Source: Gallicola sp. (GTDB lineage: Bacteria > Bacillota > Clostridia > Tissierellales > Peptoniphilaceae). From it: a stretch of DNA of 5,094 bases. A program made the position numbers and the translations under genes. The stretch lies in assembly GCA_012798975.1 (NCBI GenBank), contig JAAZME010000027.1, forward strand, positions 1 to 5,094, written 5' to 3'. Below are positions 1 through 4,146 of this stretch, piece after piece. Each line of letters starts with the position of its first letter. Position 1 is the stretch's first letter. Under the pieces are notes generated by a model. That model was given only the letters and a program-made list of their open reading frames with translations. It had not been told where the DNA came from and ran no database searches.

Positions 1-63
1 AAAATATTAGCAGATGATTTAAATTTAGGAAAAGGACGAGGTCCTTTGAATCATATGGCATAG
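1..63 (+). CDS. C-terminal fragment of an unidentified gene (cut by left edge)
   Basis: Frame 1 is open from the first base to a TAG at 61-63, giving 20 residues that end in LNLGKGRGPLNHMA. The other two + frames stop within the first 15 bases, so if this stretch is coding, this is the frame. A terminator-like hairpin follows 24 bases after the stop, which fits the end of a transcription unit. The fragment is too short to assign to a family. It could also be a chance open stretch, since 20 codons without a stop is not strong evidence. Confidence 0.4.
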   Translation, partial: KILADDLNLGKGRGPLNHMA

Positions 64-87
64 ATACCCTGAAAAAAAGAGGAGAGT

Positions 88-123
88 AAGAGAGGGTGGA
101 AAAGGGGAAGACCACCATCTTTT
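88..123 (+). terminator. Probable intrinsic terminator after the left-edge gene
   Basis: GGTGG (95-99) pairs with CCACC (112-116). The stem extends outward past one G/A mismatch through AAGAGA (88-93) with TCTTTT (118-123). The loop is 12 bases and the descending arm is T-rich (TCTTTTCTT). The loop is long and the T run is interrupted, so this is a moderate candidate. It sits where a terminator for the gene ending at 63 would be expected. Confidence 0.45.
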
Positions 124-299
124 CTTCCTTGTGATTCAAGCGAAGTCAATTTGATAGTGAAAGAATAGAAAAATTGCAGCAGCTTTTTTCGACCTATCTA
201 AATGGGGAAATTTATTGTAGAATCTTTTATATGAGGTCGTCGAAAAGAATTACATGGATATTTTAGAATGAATATTCATATTTACGGAAAGGAATCAAT

Positions 300-572
300 A
301 TGGAAAAGTTTTTGGAATTTATCGAAGAGGATTTTAATCAAAAACGATTTACCTCCTGTTTAGCTTGAGATCCTGGGAAGGTCTACGAGGTCTTGTGGAC
401 AGTAGAACAGGAATGGGAAGCCGAAGAAGTCCCGGAATTAAAAAAATATCTAAAAGATGTGAATAACCAGGTTATTGAACTATGGGATGGAACACGGGCA
501 AAGATCTGGGAAGCCTATGTAGAAGAAGGGGAAAAAAAGGTTCTTCATCTCACTTATGAAATGCTTATCTAG
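300..572 (+). CDS. Small uncharacterised selenoprotein with a CxxU motif (UGA recoded)
   Basis: ATG at 300 begins a 91-codon frame ending at TAG 570-572, with one internal TGA at 366-368 (codon 23). Read as selenocysteine, the product is 90 residues with the motif S19-C20-L21-A22-U23-D24. C20-x-x-U23 is the layout of a thiol/selenol redox pair. A GGAAAGGA ribosome binding site lies 6 bases before the ATG. Codons on both sides of the TGA form one continuous acidic protein: the segment before it is FLEFIEEDFNQKRF and the tail includes VPELKKYLKDV, VIELWDGTRAKIWEAY and KKVLHLTYEML. A two-part SECIS-like hairpin starts just after the TGA. No signal peptide or membrane segment is visible, so it is probably cytoplasmic. 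The motif is not preceded by a clear thioredoxin beta-alpha-beta unit, so I do not call it thioredoxin-like. The family and substrate are unknown to me. The alternative is a pseudogene with a point-mutation stop, made unlikely by the SECIS and the CxxU spacing. Confidence 0.8.
366..412 (+). promoter_or_regulatory. Bacterial SECIS element of the CxxU selenoprotein, including the Sec UGA
   Basis: The Sec codon TGA is at 366-368. Downstream, GUCUAC (381-386) pairs fully with GUGGAC (395-400, one G-U) around the 8-base loop GAGGUCUU (387-394). A lower stem UCCUG (371-375) pairs with CAGGA (408-412). The loop G residues at 389-390 lie 21-22 bases after the UGA, within the spacing known for bacterial SECIS hairpins that bind SelB. 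The loop contains GGUCU, which from memory also occurs in the E. coli fdhF SECIS loop. The hairpin lies wholly within the coding sequence, as is usual in bacteria. Confidence 0.78.
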
Positions 573-586
573 TCGGGTAAAAAAGA

Positions 587-642
587 TAGGGGTTAGGGAG
601 TAGTGGTTAGGGATTAGTGATTGGTGATTAGTGGTTAGGGAT
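587..642. repeat. G-rich degenerate short repeats (GGTTAGGGA / GATTAGTG units)
   Basis: GGTTAGGGA occurs at 591-599, 605-613 and 633-641. The 14-mer TAGTGGTTAGGGAT occurs exactly at 601-614 and 629-642. Between them are GATTAGTG and GATTGGTG variants. The tract lies just after the selenoprotein stop and before the terminator at 647. It has no coding look. Its 10-mer TAGGGAGTAG (594-603) and 8-mer TAGGGGTT (587-594) recur in the patch at 1827-1862, on the other side of mnmA. Confidence 0.7.
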
Positions 643-646
643 GGTG

Positions 647-674
647 GAGAATGGGAAAAGCCCATTCTCTTCTT
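647..674 (+). terminator. Intrinsic terminator hairpin between the selenoprotein gene and mnmA
   Basis: GAGAATGGG (647-655) pairs perfectly over 9 bp with CCCATTCTC (661-669) around the loop AAAAG, followed by TTCTT. It lies 75 bases after the selenoprotein stop on the + strand. The T tract is short, so termination may be partial. The hairpin also lies 33 bases beyond the mnmA stop on the opposite strand, but no T run follows it in that direction, so it serves the + strand better. Confidence 0.65.
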
Positions 675-701
675 ACCTTAATCCCAACTGTCTAGCTCCT
701 T

Positions 702-1757
702 CTAAAAGTCCTTACTAGATACAATGGTTCCTCCGCCTAAGAGATAGTTATCTACATAAAATACTGCAGACTGGCCGGGGGTGATGCCTCGTAAGGGTTC
801 TTCTAGAAGGACAGTTACTTCATCCGTTCCTGTTTTTTTTATGGTTCCATAAGTTCCTTTATGGTTGTAGCGGATTCTTACAAGAACTCTCATCTCTTCT
901 GTCAGGTCTTCAATGGCAAGAAAATTAAGATCCTTCACAAGAATTCCGTTATGAAGGCCTTCTTCGTCTTTGCCGATGACGACTTCGTTGGTTTGAGGAC
1001 GAATTTCAAGAACATAGGCTGGATATCCTAAAGCGAGACCCAGTCCTTTTCTTTGACCGATTGTATAGTGGATGATCCCTTTGTGTTCGCCGAGAATATT
1101 ACCCTTTGTATCTACAAAATTTCCTTTCGGAGGAATATCAGTGCGTTCTTTTATAAAAGCACCATAATCTCCATCTGGAATAAAGCAGATGTCTTGGCTT
1201 TCCGGCTTGTTGGAAACAGATAGTCCGATTTCTTCAGCGATTTCACGAATGCGGGGTTTTTCATAAGCCCCTAGGGGAAGCACAATCCGCTCGATTTCAT
1301 CTTGTTCCAACTGATAAAGCACATAAGACTGATCTTTTTCCGGATGGTCTGCACATTCGATGGTAAGTCTGCCGTTGGGAAGGTTCAATACATTTCCGTA
1401 ATGGCCGGTGGCAACGTATTTTGCACCTTTTTCATCGGCGTAGCGGAAAAGTTTTTTCCATTTCATTGAACGGTTGCATTCTACGCAAGGGTTTGGAGTA
1501 CGGCCTGCTTTATATTCGCTGATAAAATAATCTATGACATTTTTATGGAAGTCCTTTTGAACATCTATCGTTTCATAAGGAACACCTAATTGTTCGGCTA
1601 CGGCAGCTCCATCTTTAACAGCTATTGCTTCTTTTTCAGGATCGTCATTGCACATAGTCATATGAACGCCTAAAACATCGTAATCTTTTTGAAGAAGATA
1701 AGCGGATACAGATGAATCAACACCGCCGGACATACCGAGTATGACTTTTTCTTTCAT
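702..1757 (-). CDS. mnmA: tRNA-specific 2-thiouridylase MnmA
   Basis: This 351-residue cytoplasmic enzyme of the MnmA/TrmU family adenylates U34 of Lys, Glu and Gln tRNAs and inserts sulfur to give 2-thiouridine, taking sulfur from a cysteine desulfurase by persulfide relay. The N-terminal PP-loop is S10-G-G-V-D-S-S16. The catalytic cysteine motif is NPCVECN, where C94 matches the family nucleophile and C91 sits where the E. coli enzyme has an Asp; Cys at this position is common in Firmicutes homologues. The persulfide cysteine is C191 in SQDICF. G232-IIHYTIGQRKGLG falls in the central domain, and the C-terminal beta-barrel ends in PGQSAVFY. Length is normal. The start is supported by AAAGGAG at 1764-1770, 6 bases upstream. 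It is a single-gene unit with its own promoter, and no iscS or nifS neighbour is present. The 2-thiouridine product is also the substrate of the selenouridine synthase SelU in organisms that have it, a possible but unproven selenium link. Confidence 0.97.
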   Translation of the reverse strand: MKEKVILGMSGGVDSSVSAYLLQKDYDVLGVHMTMCNDDPEKEAIAVKDGAAVAEQLGVPYETIDVQKDFHKNVIDYFISEYKAGRTPNPCVECNRSMKWKKLFRYADEKGAKYVATGHYGNVLNLPNGRLTIECADHPEKDQSYVLYQLEQDEIERIVLPLGAYEKPRIREIAEEIGLSVSNKPESQDICFIPDGDYGAFIKERTDIPPKGNFVDTKGNILGEHKGIIHYTIGQRKGLGLALGYPAYVLEIRPQTNEVVIGKDEEGLHNGILVKDLNFLAIEDLTEEMRVLVRIRYNHKGTYGTIKKTGTDEVTVLLEEPLRGITPGQSAVFYVDNYLLGGGTIVSSKDF

Positions 1758-1785
1758 TGTTAGCTCCTTTCATTTTGCTACAAGA

Positions 1786-1814
1786 ATTATAACATAGTAA
1801 ACTGATAGATTAAA
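1786..1814 (-). promoter_or_regulatory. mnmA promoter (extended -10)
   Basis: On the - strand, TATAAT (plus positions 1791 down to 1786) is preceded by TGT, a perfect TGnTATAAT extended -10. A weak -35, TTTAAT (1814 down to 1809), lies 17 bases upstream. The -10 ends about 28 bases before the ATG, leaving a short leader that carries the ribosome binding site. No riboswitch or T-box leader would fit. Confidence 0.7.
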
Positions 1815-1826
1815 GGGGGTAAAAAA

Positions 1827-1862
1827 TAGGGAGTAGAAAGTAGAAAATAGGTTATAGGGGTT
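1827..1862. repeat. Second purine-rich degenerate repeat patch
   Basis: TAGGGAGTAG at 1827-1836 and TAGGGGTT at 1855-1862 exactly match words at 594-603 and 587-594, in the same orientation. Between them, AGTAGAAA is tandemly repeated. With the patch at 587-642, it brackets mnmA. It probably belongs to a family of dispersed intergenic low-complexity repeats, and no function is evident. The rest of the gene-free stretch 1758-2076 holds the mnmA promoter, a small GAGCC/GGCTC hairpin at 1873-1885, an orphan terminator-like hairpin (1966-2002) and the peroxiredoxin terminator. Confidence 0.5.
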
Positions 1863-1965
1863 GAGAATTTTTGAGCCTTTGGCTCCAAAGTTGAGGATCT
1901 GAGTATAAATGAAGTTTTTTGAATTTCTATAGTCCGCTGATGGGAACGACTTTTTCAGCTAAAAC

Positions 1966-2002
1966 AATTTTCTATAGTTTAAGCTTTAGAAATTATTTTT
2001 TT
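1966..2002 (+). terminator. Orphan terminator-like hairpin with a 7-T run on the + strand
   Basis: AATTTTCTA (1966-1974) pairs with TAGAAATT (1987-1994) with one bulged T. After one A comes TTTTTTT (1996-2002). This has the form of an intrinsic terminator read left to right, yet no + strand gene precedes it: mnmA, the nearest gene to the left, runs the other way. The stem is AT-rich and weak. It could end a small RNA, or it could be chance in AT-rich DNA. AATTTCTATAG at 1922-1932 is a near-repeat of the left arm. Confidence 0.3.
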
Positions 2003-2044
2003 GTAAAAATGAGTTGGTTGTTCAAAAGAGATTCGGTTGAAATT

Positions 2045-2071
2045 AAAAAAGCACCCCTGAGGGATGCTTTT
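2045..2071 (-). terminator. Intrinsic terminator of the peroxiredoxin gene
   Basis: Read on the - strand, AAAAGCATCCC (2071 to 2061) pairs over 11 bp, with one G-U, with GGGGTGCTTTT (2057 to 2047) around a 3-base TCA loop. The T run extends to 2045. It begins 5 bases past the peroxiredoxin stop. It is a compact and convincing rho-independent terminator, and it separates this gene from mnmA on the same strand. Confidence 0.88.
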
Positions 2072-2076
2072 GAGTT

Positions 2077-2676
2077 TTATTTATTTTCTTTGATCTCTTT
2101 CCATACATTTCCTACTAGGTCTTCGCTAGGAGTTAATGTTTTTTTGCCTGTATCCCATCCTGCAGGCATAGCTTGAGTACCGTTAGACTTGCGTACTTCT
2201 TGAGCAGCTTTAATTTGTCTAATAAGTTCATCAATGCTTCTTCCTACTGGAGGAGTTAATACTTCTGCAGTTTGAACAATTCCGTCCGGGTCGATAATAA
2301 AGCTTCCGCGGATACAAGTGCCGCTGTCGTCGTCATAGACTAAATATTCTTTAGAAACTTCACCTTTTTGATCGGATGCCATTGGATAAGGAACGTCTTT
2401 GTCTAAAAGCTCTACTAATTCTTTATCATTCCACATTTTGTGAACGAAAACACTGTCCACACTTACAGAAATAACTTCTGTATCTAATTCCTGGAATTCA
2501 TCATATCTATCAGCAACTGCTGAGACTTCAGTAGTTCAGACAAAGGTGAAATCGCCAGGATAGAAGAATAATAAGGTCCATTTTCCTTTGTTTTCAGAAA
2601 GTGTAACATCCTTGAATTTACCTTGATGATATGCAGGTAATGTGAAATCCGGAGCTACTTTACCGATTTTTACCAT
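2077..2676 (-). CDS. prxU: Selenocysteine-containing peroxiredoxin (AhpC/Prx1 type, Sec47)
   Basis: Read through an in-frame TGA (plus 2538-2536, codon 47), this is a full-length 199-residue peroxiredoxin that reduces H2O2 and organic peroxides in the cytoplasm. Family landmarks are A8-P9-D10-F11, the active-site run P40-G-D-F-T44-F-V-U47-T-T-E50 (P, T and peroxidatic residue spaced PxxxTxxU), VHKMW at 78-82, and R123 in [10 protein letters not shown]. Sec replaces the peroxidatic cysteine. The usual C-terminal VCP resolving site reads A-M170-P-A-G-W, so the resolving cysteine is absent; the only Cys is C121. ATG at 2676 is preceded by AGGAGG with 9-base spacing. The shorter 127-residue reading from GTG at 2460 lacks the active site and is not the real start. 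The gene is a single-gene unit ending in a strong terminator and divergent from thiW. A Sec peroxiredoxin (PrxU) is known from Eubacterium acidaminophilum. An inactivating stop is unlikely because the TGA falls exactly on the catalytic residue. Confidence 0.95.
2510..2538 (-). promoter_or_regulatory. Bacterial SECIS element of prxU, including the Sec UGA
   Basis: The UGA is at plus 2538-2536. On the - strand, UCAGC (2523-2519) pairs perfectly with GCUGA (2514-2510) around the loop AGUU, placing the loop G 19 bases after the UGA, in the range typical of bacterial SECIS hairpins. A competing fold uses CUGA/UCAG immediately after the codon with loop AGUC, but it lies too close to the UGA. The sequence differs from the SECIS at 371-412, as expected because each must also encode its protein. 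Confidence 0.65.
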
Positions 2677-2706
2677 TTTTATTCGCCTCCTGTTAAGTTT
2701 AACTAT

Positions 2707-2736
2707 TTATTACCATGATAAATGTAATCAATCCAA
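2707..2736 (-). promoter_or_regulatory. Candidate prxU promoter
   Basis: On the - strand, TGGTAATAA (plus 2715 down to 2707) fits an extended -10, with a weak TTGGAT (2736-2731) at an 18-base spacing. An overlapping alternative is the -10 TATCAT (2720-2715) with TTCTAA (2744-2739) as its -35. Either gives a short leader to the ATG at 2676. The choice cannot be made from sequence alone. Confidence 0.4.
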
Positions 2737-2738
2737 AG

Positions 2739-2753
2739 TTAGAATTATTACAT
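2739..2753. promoter_or_regulatory. PerR-box-like operator upstream of prxU
   Basis: TTAGAATTATTACAT agrees with the PerR consensus TTATAATnATTATAA at all but three of the 14 fixed positions (the G at 2742, the C at 2751 and the final T). It forms an imperfect 7-1-7 inverted repeat and lies beside or over the -35 region of prxU, 63-77 bases before its start. PerR is the peroxide-sensing Fur-family repressor of Gram-positive bacteria and commonly controls peroxiredoxins, so the target makes sense. AT-rich DNA can resemble this motif by chance. Confidence 0.45.
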
Positions 2754-2776
2754 TAGTAAATACATCTTAGCACTAC

Positions 2777-2806
2777 TTGCAAAAATTTGCAACTCGCTTG
2801 TATTAT
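2777..2806 (+). promoter_or_regulatory. thiW promoter with an overlapping 16-bp palindromic operator
   Basis: TTGCAA (2777-2782) and TATTAT (2801-2806) are separated by 18 bases and form a plausible sigma-A promoter, about 54 bases before the thiW ATG. The -35 is the left half of a perfect palindrome, TTGCAAAAATTTGCAA (2777-2792, 7-2-7), so a bound repressor would block RNA polymerase. No regulator is identified. The leader is too short for a TPP riboswitch and lacks its conserved sequences. Confidence 0.55.
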
Positions 2807-2859
2807 ATATACACCACTTAATAGACTTATAAACATTTTTAATAAAAAAGGAGATTATT

Positions 2860-3363
2860 ATGAATCAAAATACAAAAAAACTCGCTTTTTCGGGAATATT
2901 TATTGCCATAGCTGTAGTGTTTTCAGCCTTTTCTATACCGGTTGGAGTAGCGAAGGTGTTTCCAGTACAGCATTTGATCAACATCGTTGGAGGAGTTTTA
3001 CTAGGACCTTTTTACGCTTTAGCGATAGCTTTTGGCACTTCATTAATACGGATACTGATAGGAACAGGAAGTTTATTAGCTTTTCCAGGGAGTATTTTTG
3101 GAGCGTTTTTAAGCGGATATTTATATAAATATCATAGGAGACTGCTCACTGCTTTTCTAGGGGAAGTCCTTGGCACGGGGATTATCGGGGCAGTTTGTTC
3201 CTATCCAATCGCGCTTTTCATAATGGGGAATAAAGAAGCGGCATTATTCGGCTTTGTCATTCCTTTTATATCCAGTTCTCTAGCAGGAGCTGTTATTGGG
3301 ATGGTGCTATTAAAAACAATTTTATGGAAGGGACAAATAAAACTAGATAGCGGGACTTTTTAA
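2860..3363 (+). CDS. thiW: ThiW-type ECF transporter S component (thiamine precursor uptake)
   Basis: This 167-residue, very hydrophobic integral membrane protein has about five to six predicted helices, roughly at residues 8-28, 38-60, 70-90, 97-121 and 127-155. ThiW proteins are the substrate-binding S components of energy-coupling factor transporters and are thought to import the thiazole precursor of thiamine; they share the EcfA/EcfA'/EcfT module encoded elsewhere. Recognised features are PVGVAKVFPVQHLIN (27-41), LLGPFYALAIAFGTSLIR (47-64), GTGSLLAFPGSIFGA (68-82) and GEVLGTGIIGA (101-111). AAGGAG lies 6 bases before the ATG. The gene is monocistronic, ending at a strong terminator. It has neither the thiM/thiE neighbours nor the upstream TPP riboswitch often seen with thiW. 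Family assignment rests on remembered motifs, and the substrate is by family inference. Confidence 0.85.
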   Translation: MNQNTKKLAFSGIFIAIAVVFSAFSIPVGVAKVFPVQHLINIVGGVLLGPFYALAIAFGTSLIRILIGTGSLLAFPGSIFGAFLSGYLYKYHRRLLTAFLGEVLGTGIIGAVCSYPIALFIMGNKEAALFGFVIPFISSSLAGAVIGMVLLKTILWKGQIKLDSGTF

Positions 3364-3392
3364 AGGTATAATAAAAATATTAAAATGAATCG

Positions 3393-3424
3393 AAAGACGG
3401 GAGCCTTCTCGTCTTTTTCTTTTA
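3393..3424 (+). terminator. Intrinsic terminator after thiW
   Basis: AAAGACGGGA (3393-3402) pairs over 10 bp, with one G-U, with TCTCGTCTTT (3407-3416) around a GCCT loop, followed by TTCTTTT. It lies 29 bases past the thiW stop and 24 bases before the carbonic anhydrase start. A perfect TATAAT at 3367-3372 lies just upstream, so this hairpin could also attenuate a transcript starting there. Confidence 0.88.
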
Positions 3425-3448
3425 TAGGAATTTAAGGAGGAGTGAGAA

Positions 3449-4075
3449 ATGGATCGATTATTAAGCGGGATCAAAAAATTTCGTTTGGAAGTTTTAGAAG
3501 AACAGGAAGATTTTTATGAAAGTTTAAGAAGAGAGCAGCATCCCCACACCCTGTTTATTACCTGCTCTGATTCTAGAATTTTGCCAAGCAGAATCACAGG
3601 AACAAACCCGGGGGAGTTGTTTGTCGTTCGAAATGTAGCAAATATTGTTCCTCCTTATCGAGTAACAGATGAGTATGTTGCTACTACATCAGCCATAGAA
3701 TATGCAGTAAAAGCTCTTAAAGTAAAGCATATTATCATATGCGGACATTCCAACTGCGGCGGCTGTTCTGCAAGTCTTCACCAGACTGCAGAAAAAATGG
3801 ACCTTCCCCATACACAAAGATGGCTTGAGTTATTAGATGAAGTAAGAGAAAAAGTTGTGGCTTTAGAAAAAGAACCTTTAATTCAAGAAGTAATGATGGA
3901 AGAGGCAAATATTTTAGCCCAGCTTGAAAATCTAAGAACCTTTCCTGAAATCAAAGAGAGAGAAGAAAGAGGCGAGATCGATATTCACGGCTGGTATTAT
4001 GATATCGGGACAGGAGAGGTGTTGGAATATATAGAAGATCTCGGGAAATTTACTGTCATTAATGAAATTGAGTAG
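3449..4075 (+). CDS. Beta-class carbonic anhydrase
   Basis: This 208-residue cytoplasmic zinc enzyme interconverts CO2 and bicarbonate, supplying bicarbonate for carboxylations and helping pH balance. The zinc ligands of the beta class are all present: C39 in C39-S-D41-S-R43, and H100 and C103 in H100-S-N-C103-G-G-C. D41 and R43 form the conserved catalytic dyad. GELFVVRNVANIVPP (55-69) and SAIEYAVKALKVKHIIICGH (81-100) are typical of the family. The C-terminal helical part ends in DIHGWYYDIGTGEVLEY, also typical. Length is normal. A strong AAGGAGG site precedes the ATG. It lies 71 bases before the dehydrogenase gene with no clear terminator between, so partial co-transcription is possible. 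Its own promoter is uncertain: a TATAAT at 3367 lacks a good -35 and lies before the terminator. Confidence 0.96.
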   Translation: MDRLLSGIKKFRLEVLEEQEDFYESLRREQHPHTLFITCSDSRILPSRITGTNPGELFVVRNVANIVPPYRVTDEYVATTSAIEYAVKALKVKHIIICGHSNCGGCSASLHQTAEKMDLPHTQRWLELLDEVREKVVALEKEPLIQEVMMEEANILAQLENLRTFPEIKEREERGEIDIHGWYYDIGTGEVLEYIEDLGKFTVINEIE

Positions 4076-4111
4076 ATAAGGGTTTTCCAGTTAAATTCCG
4101 AAAGAAAGGGT

Positions 4112-4132
4112 ATATATATTATAAATATATAT
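4112..4132. promoter_or_regulatory. Perfect AT-only palindrome at the dehydrogenase promoter
   Basis: ATATATATT (4112-4120) and AATATATAT (4124-4132) form a perfect 9-3-9 inverted repeat around ATA. It contains the -10-like words TATTAT (4117-4122) and TATAAA (4120-4125), and it ends one base before the AAAGGAGG ribosome binding site at 4134-4141. It may be the -10 region of a promoter for the dehydrogenase, an operator, or a weak RNA hairpin next to the binding site. The best -35 candidate, TTCCGA (4096-4101), is poor. Confidence 0.4.
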
Positions 4133-4146
4133 CAAAGGAGGACGTT

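Noticed and set aside
366..368. TGA as a true stop or inactivating mutation in the 300-572 frame
   Set aside because: The TGA forms a CxxU motif and is followed by a SECIS-like hairpin at the right distance, the frame stays protein-like after it, and another Sec gene lies nearby. Not excluded absolutely.
587..642. CRISPR array or telomere-like repeat
   Set aside because: Units are short, degenerate and without unique spacers. The resemblance to GGTTAG telomere repeats is coincidental in a bacterial spacer.
480..665. Open frame of 61 codons on the - strand
   Set aside because: It overlaps the selenoprotein tail and the repeat tract in antisense. Its composition is dominated by the repeats, and there is no family likeness.
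1919..2176. Open frame of 85 codons on the + strand
   Set aside because: It runs through the peroxiredoxin terminator and antisense into the peroxiredoxin C terminus; no ribosome binding site and no recognisable protein.
2077..2460. Peroxiredoxin starting at GTG 2460 (127 residues)
   Set aside because: It lacks the active-site half and has no ribosome binding site. The frame continues upstream through the Sec codon to an ATG with AGGAGG at 2676.
2677..2859. TPP riboswitch upstream of thiW
   Set aside because: None of the conserved aptamer words are present, and the promoter leaves too short a leader.
2787..3128. Open frame of 113 codons on the + strand
   Set aside because: It is an out-of-frame shadow of thiW, lacks a good ribosome binding site and starts inside the promoter region.
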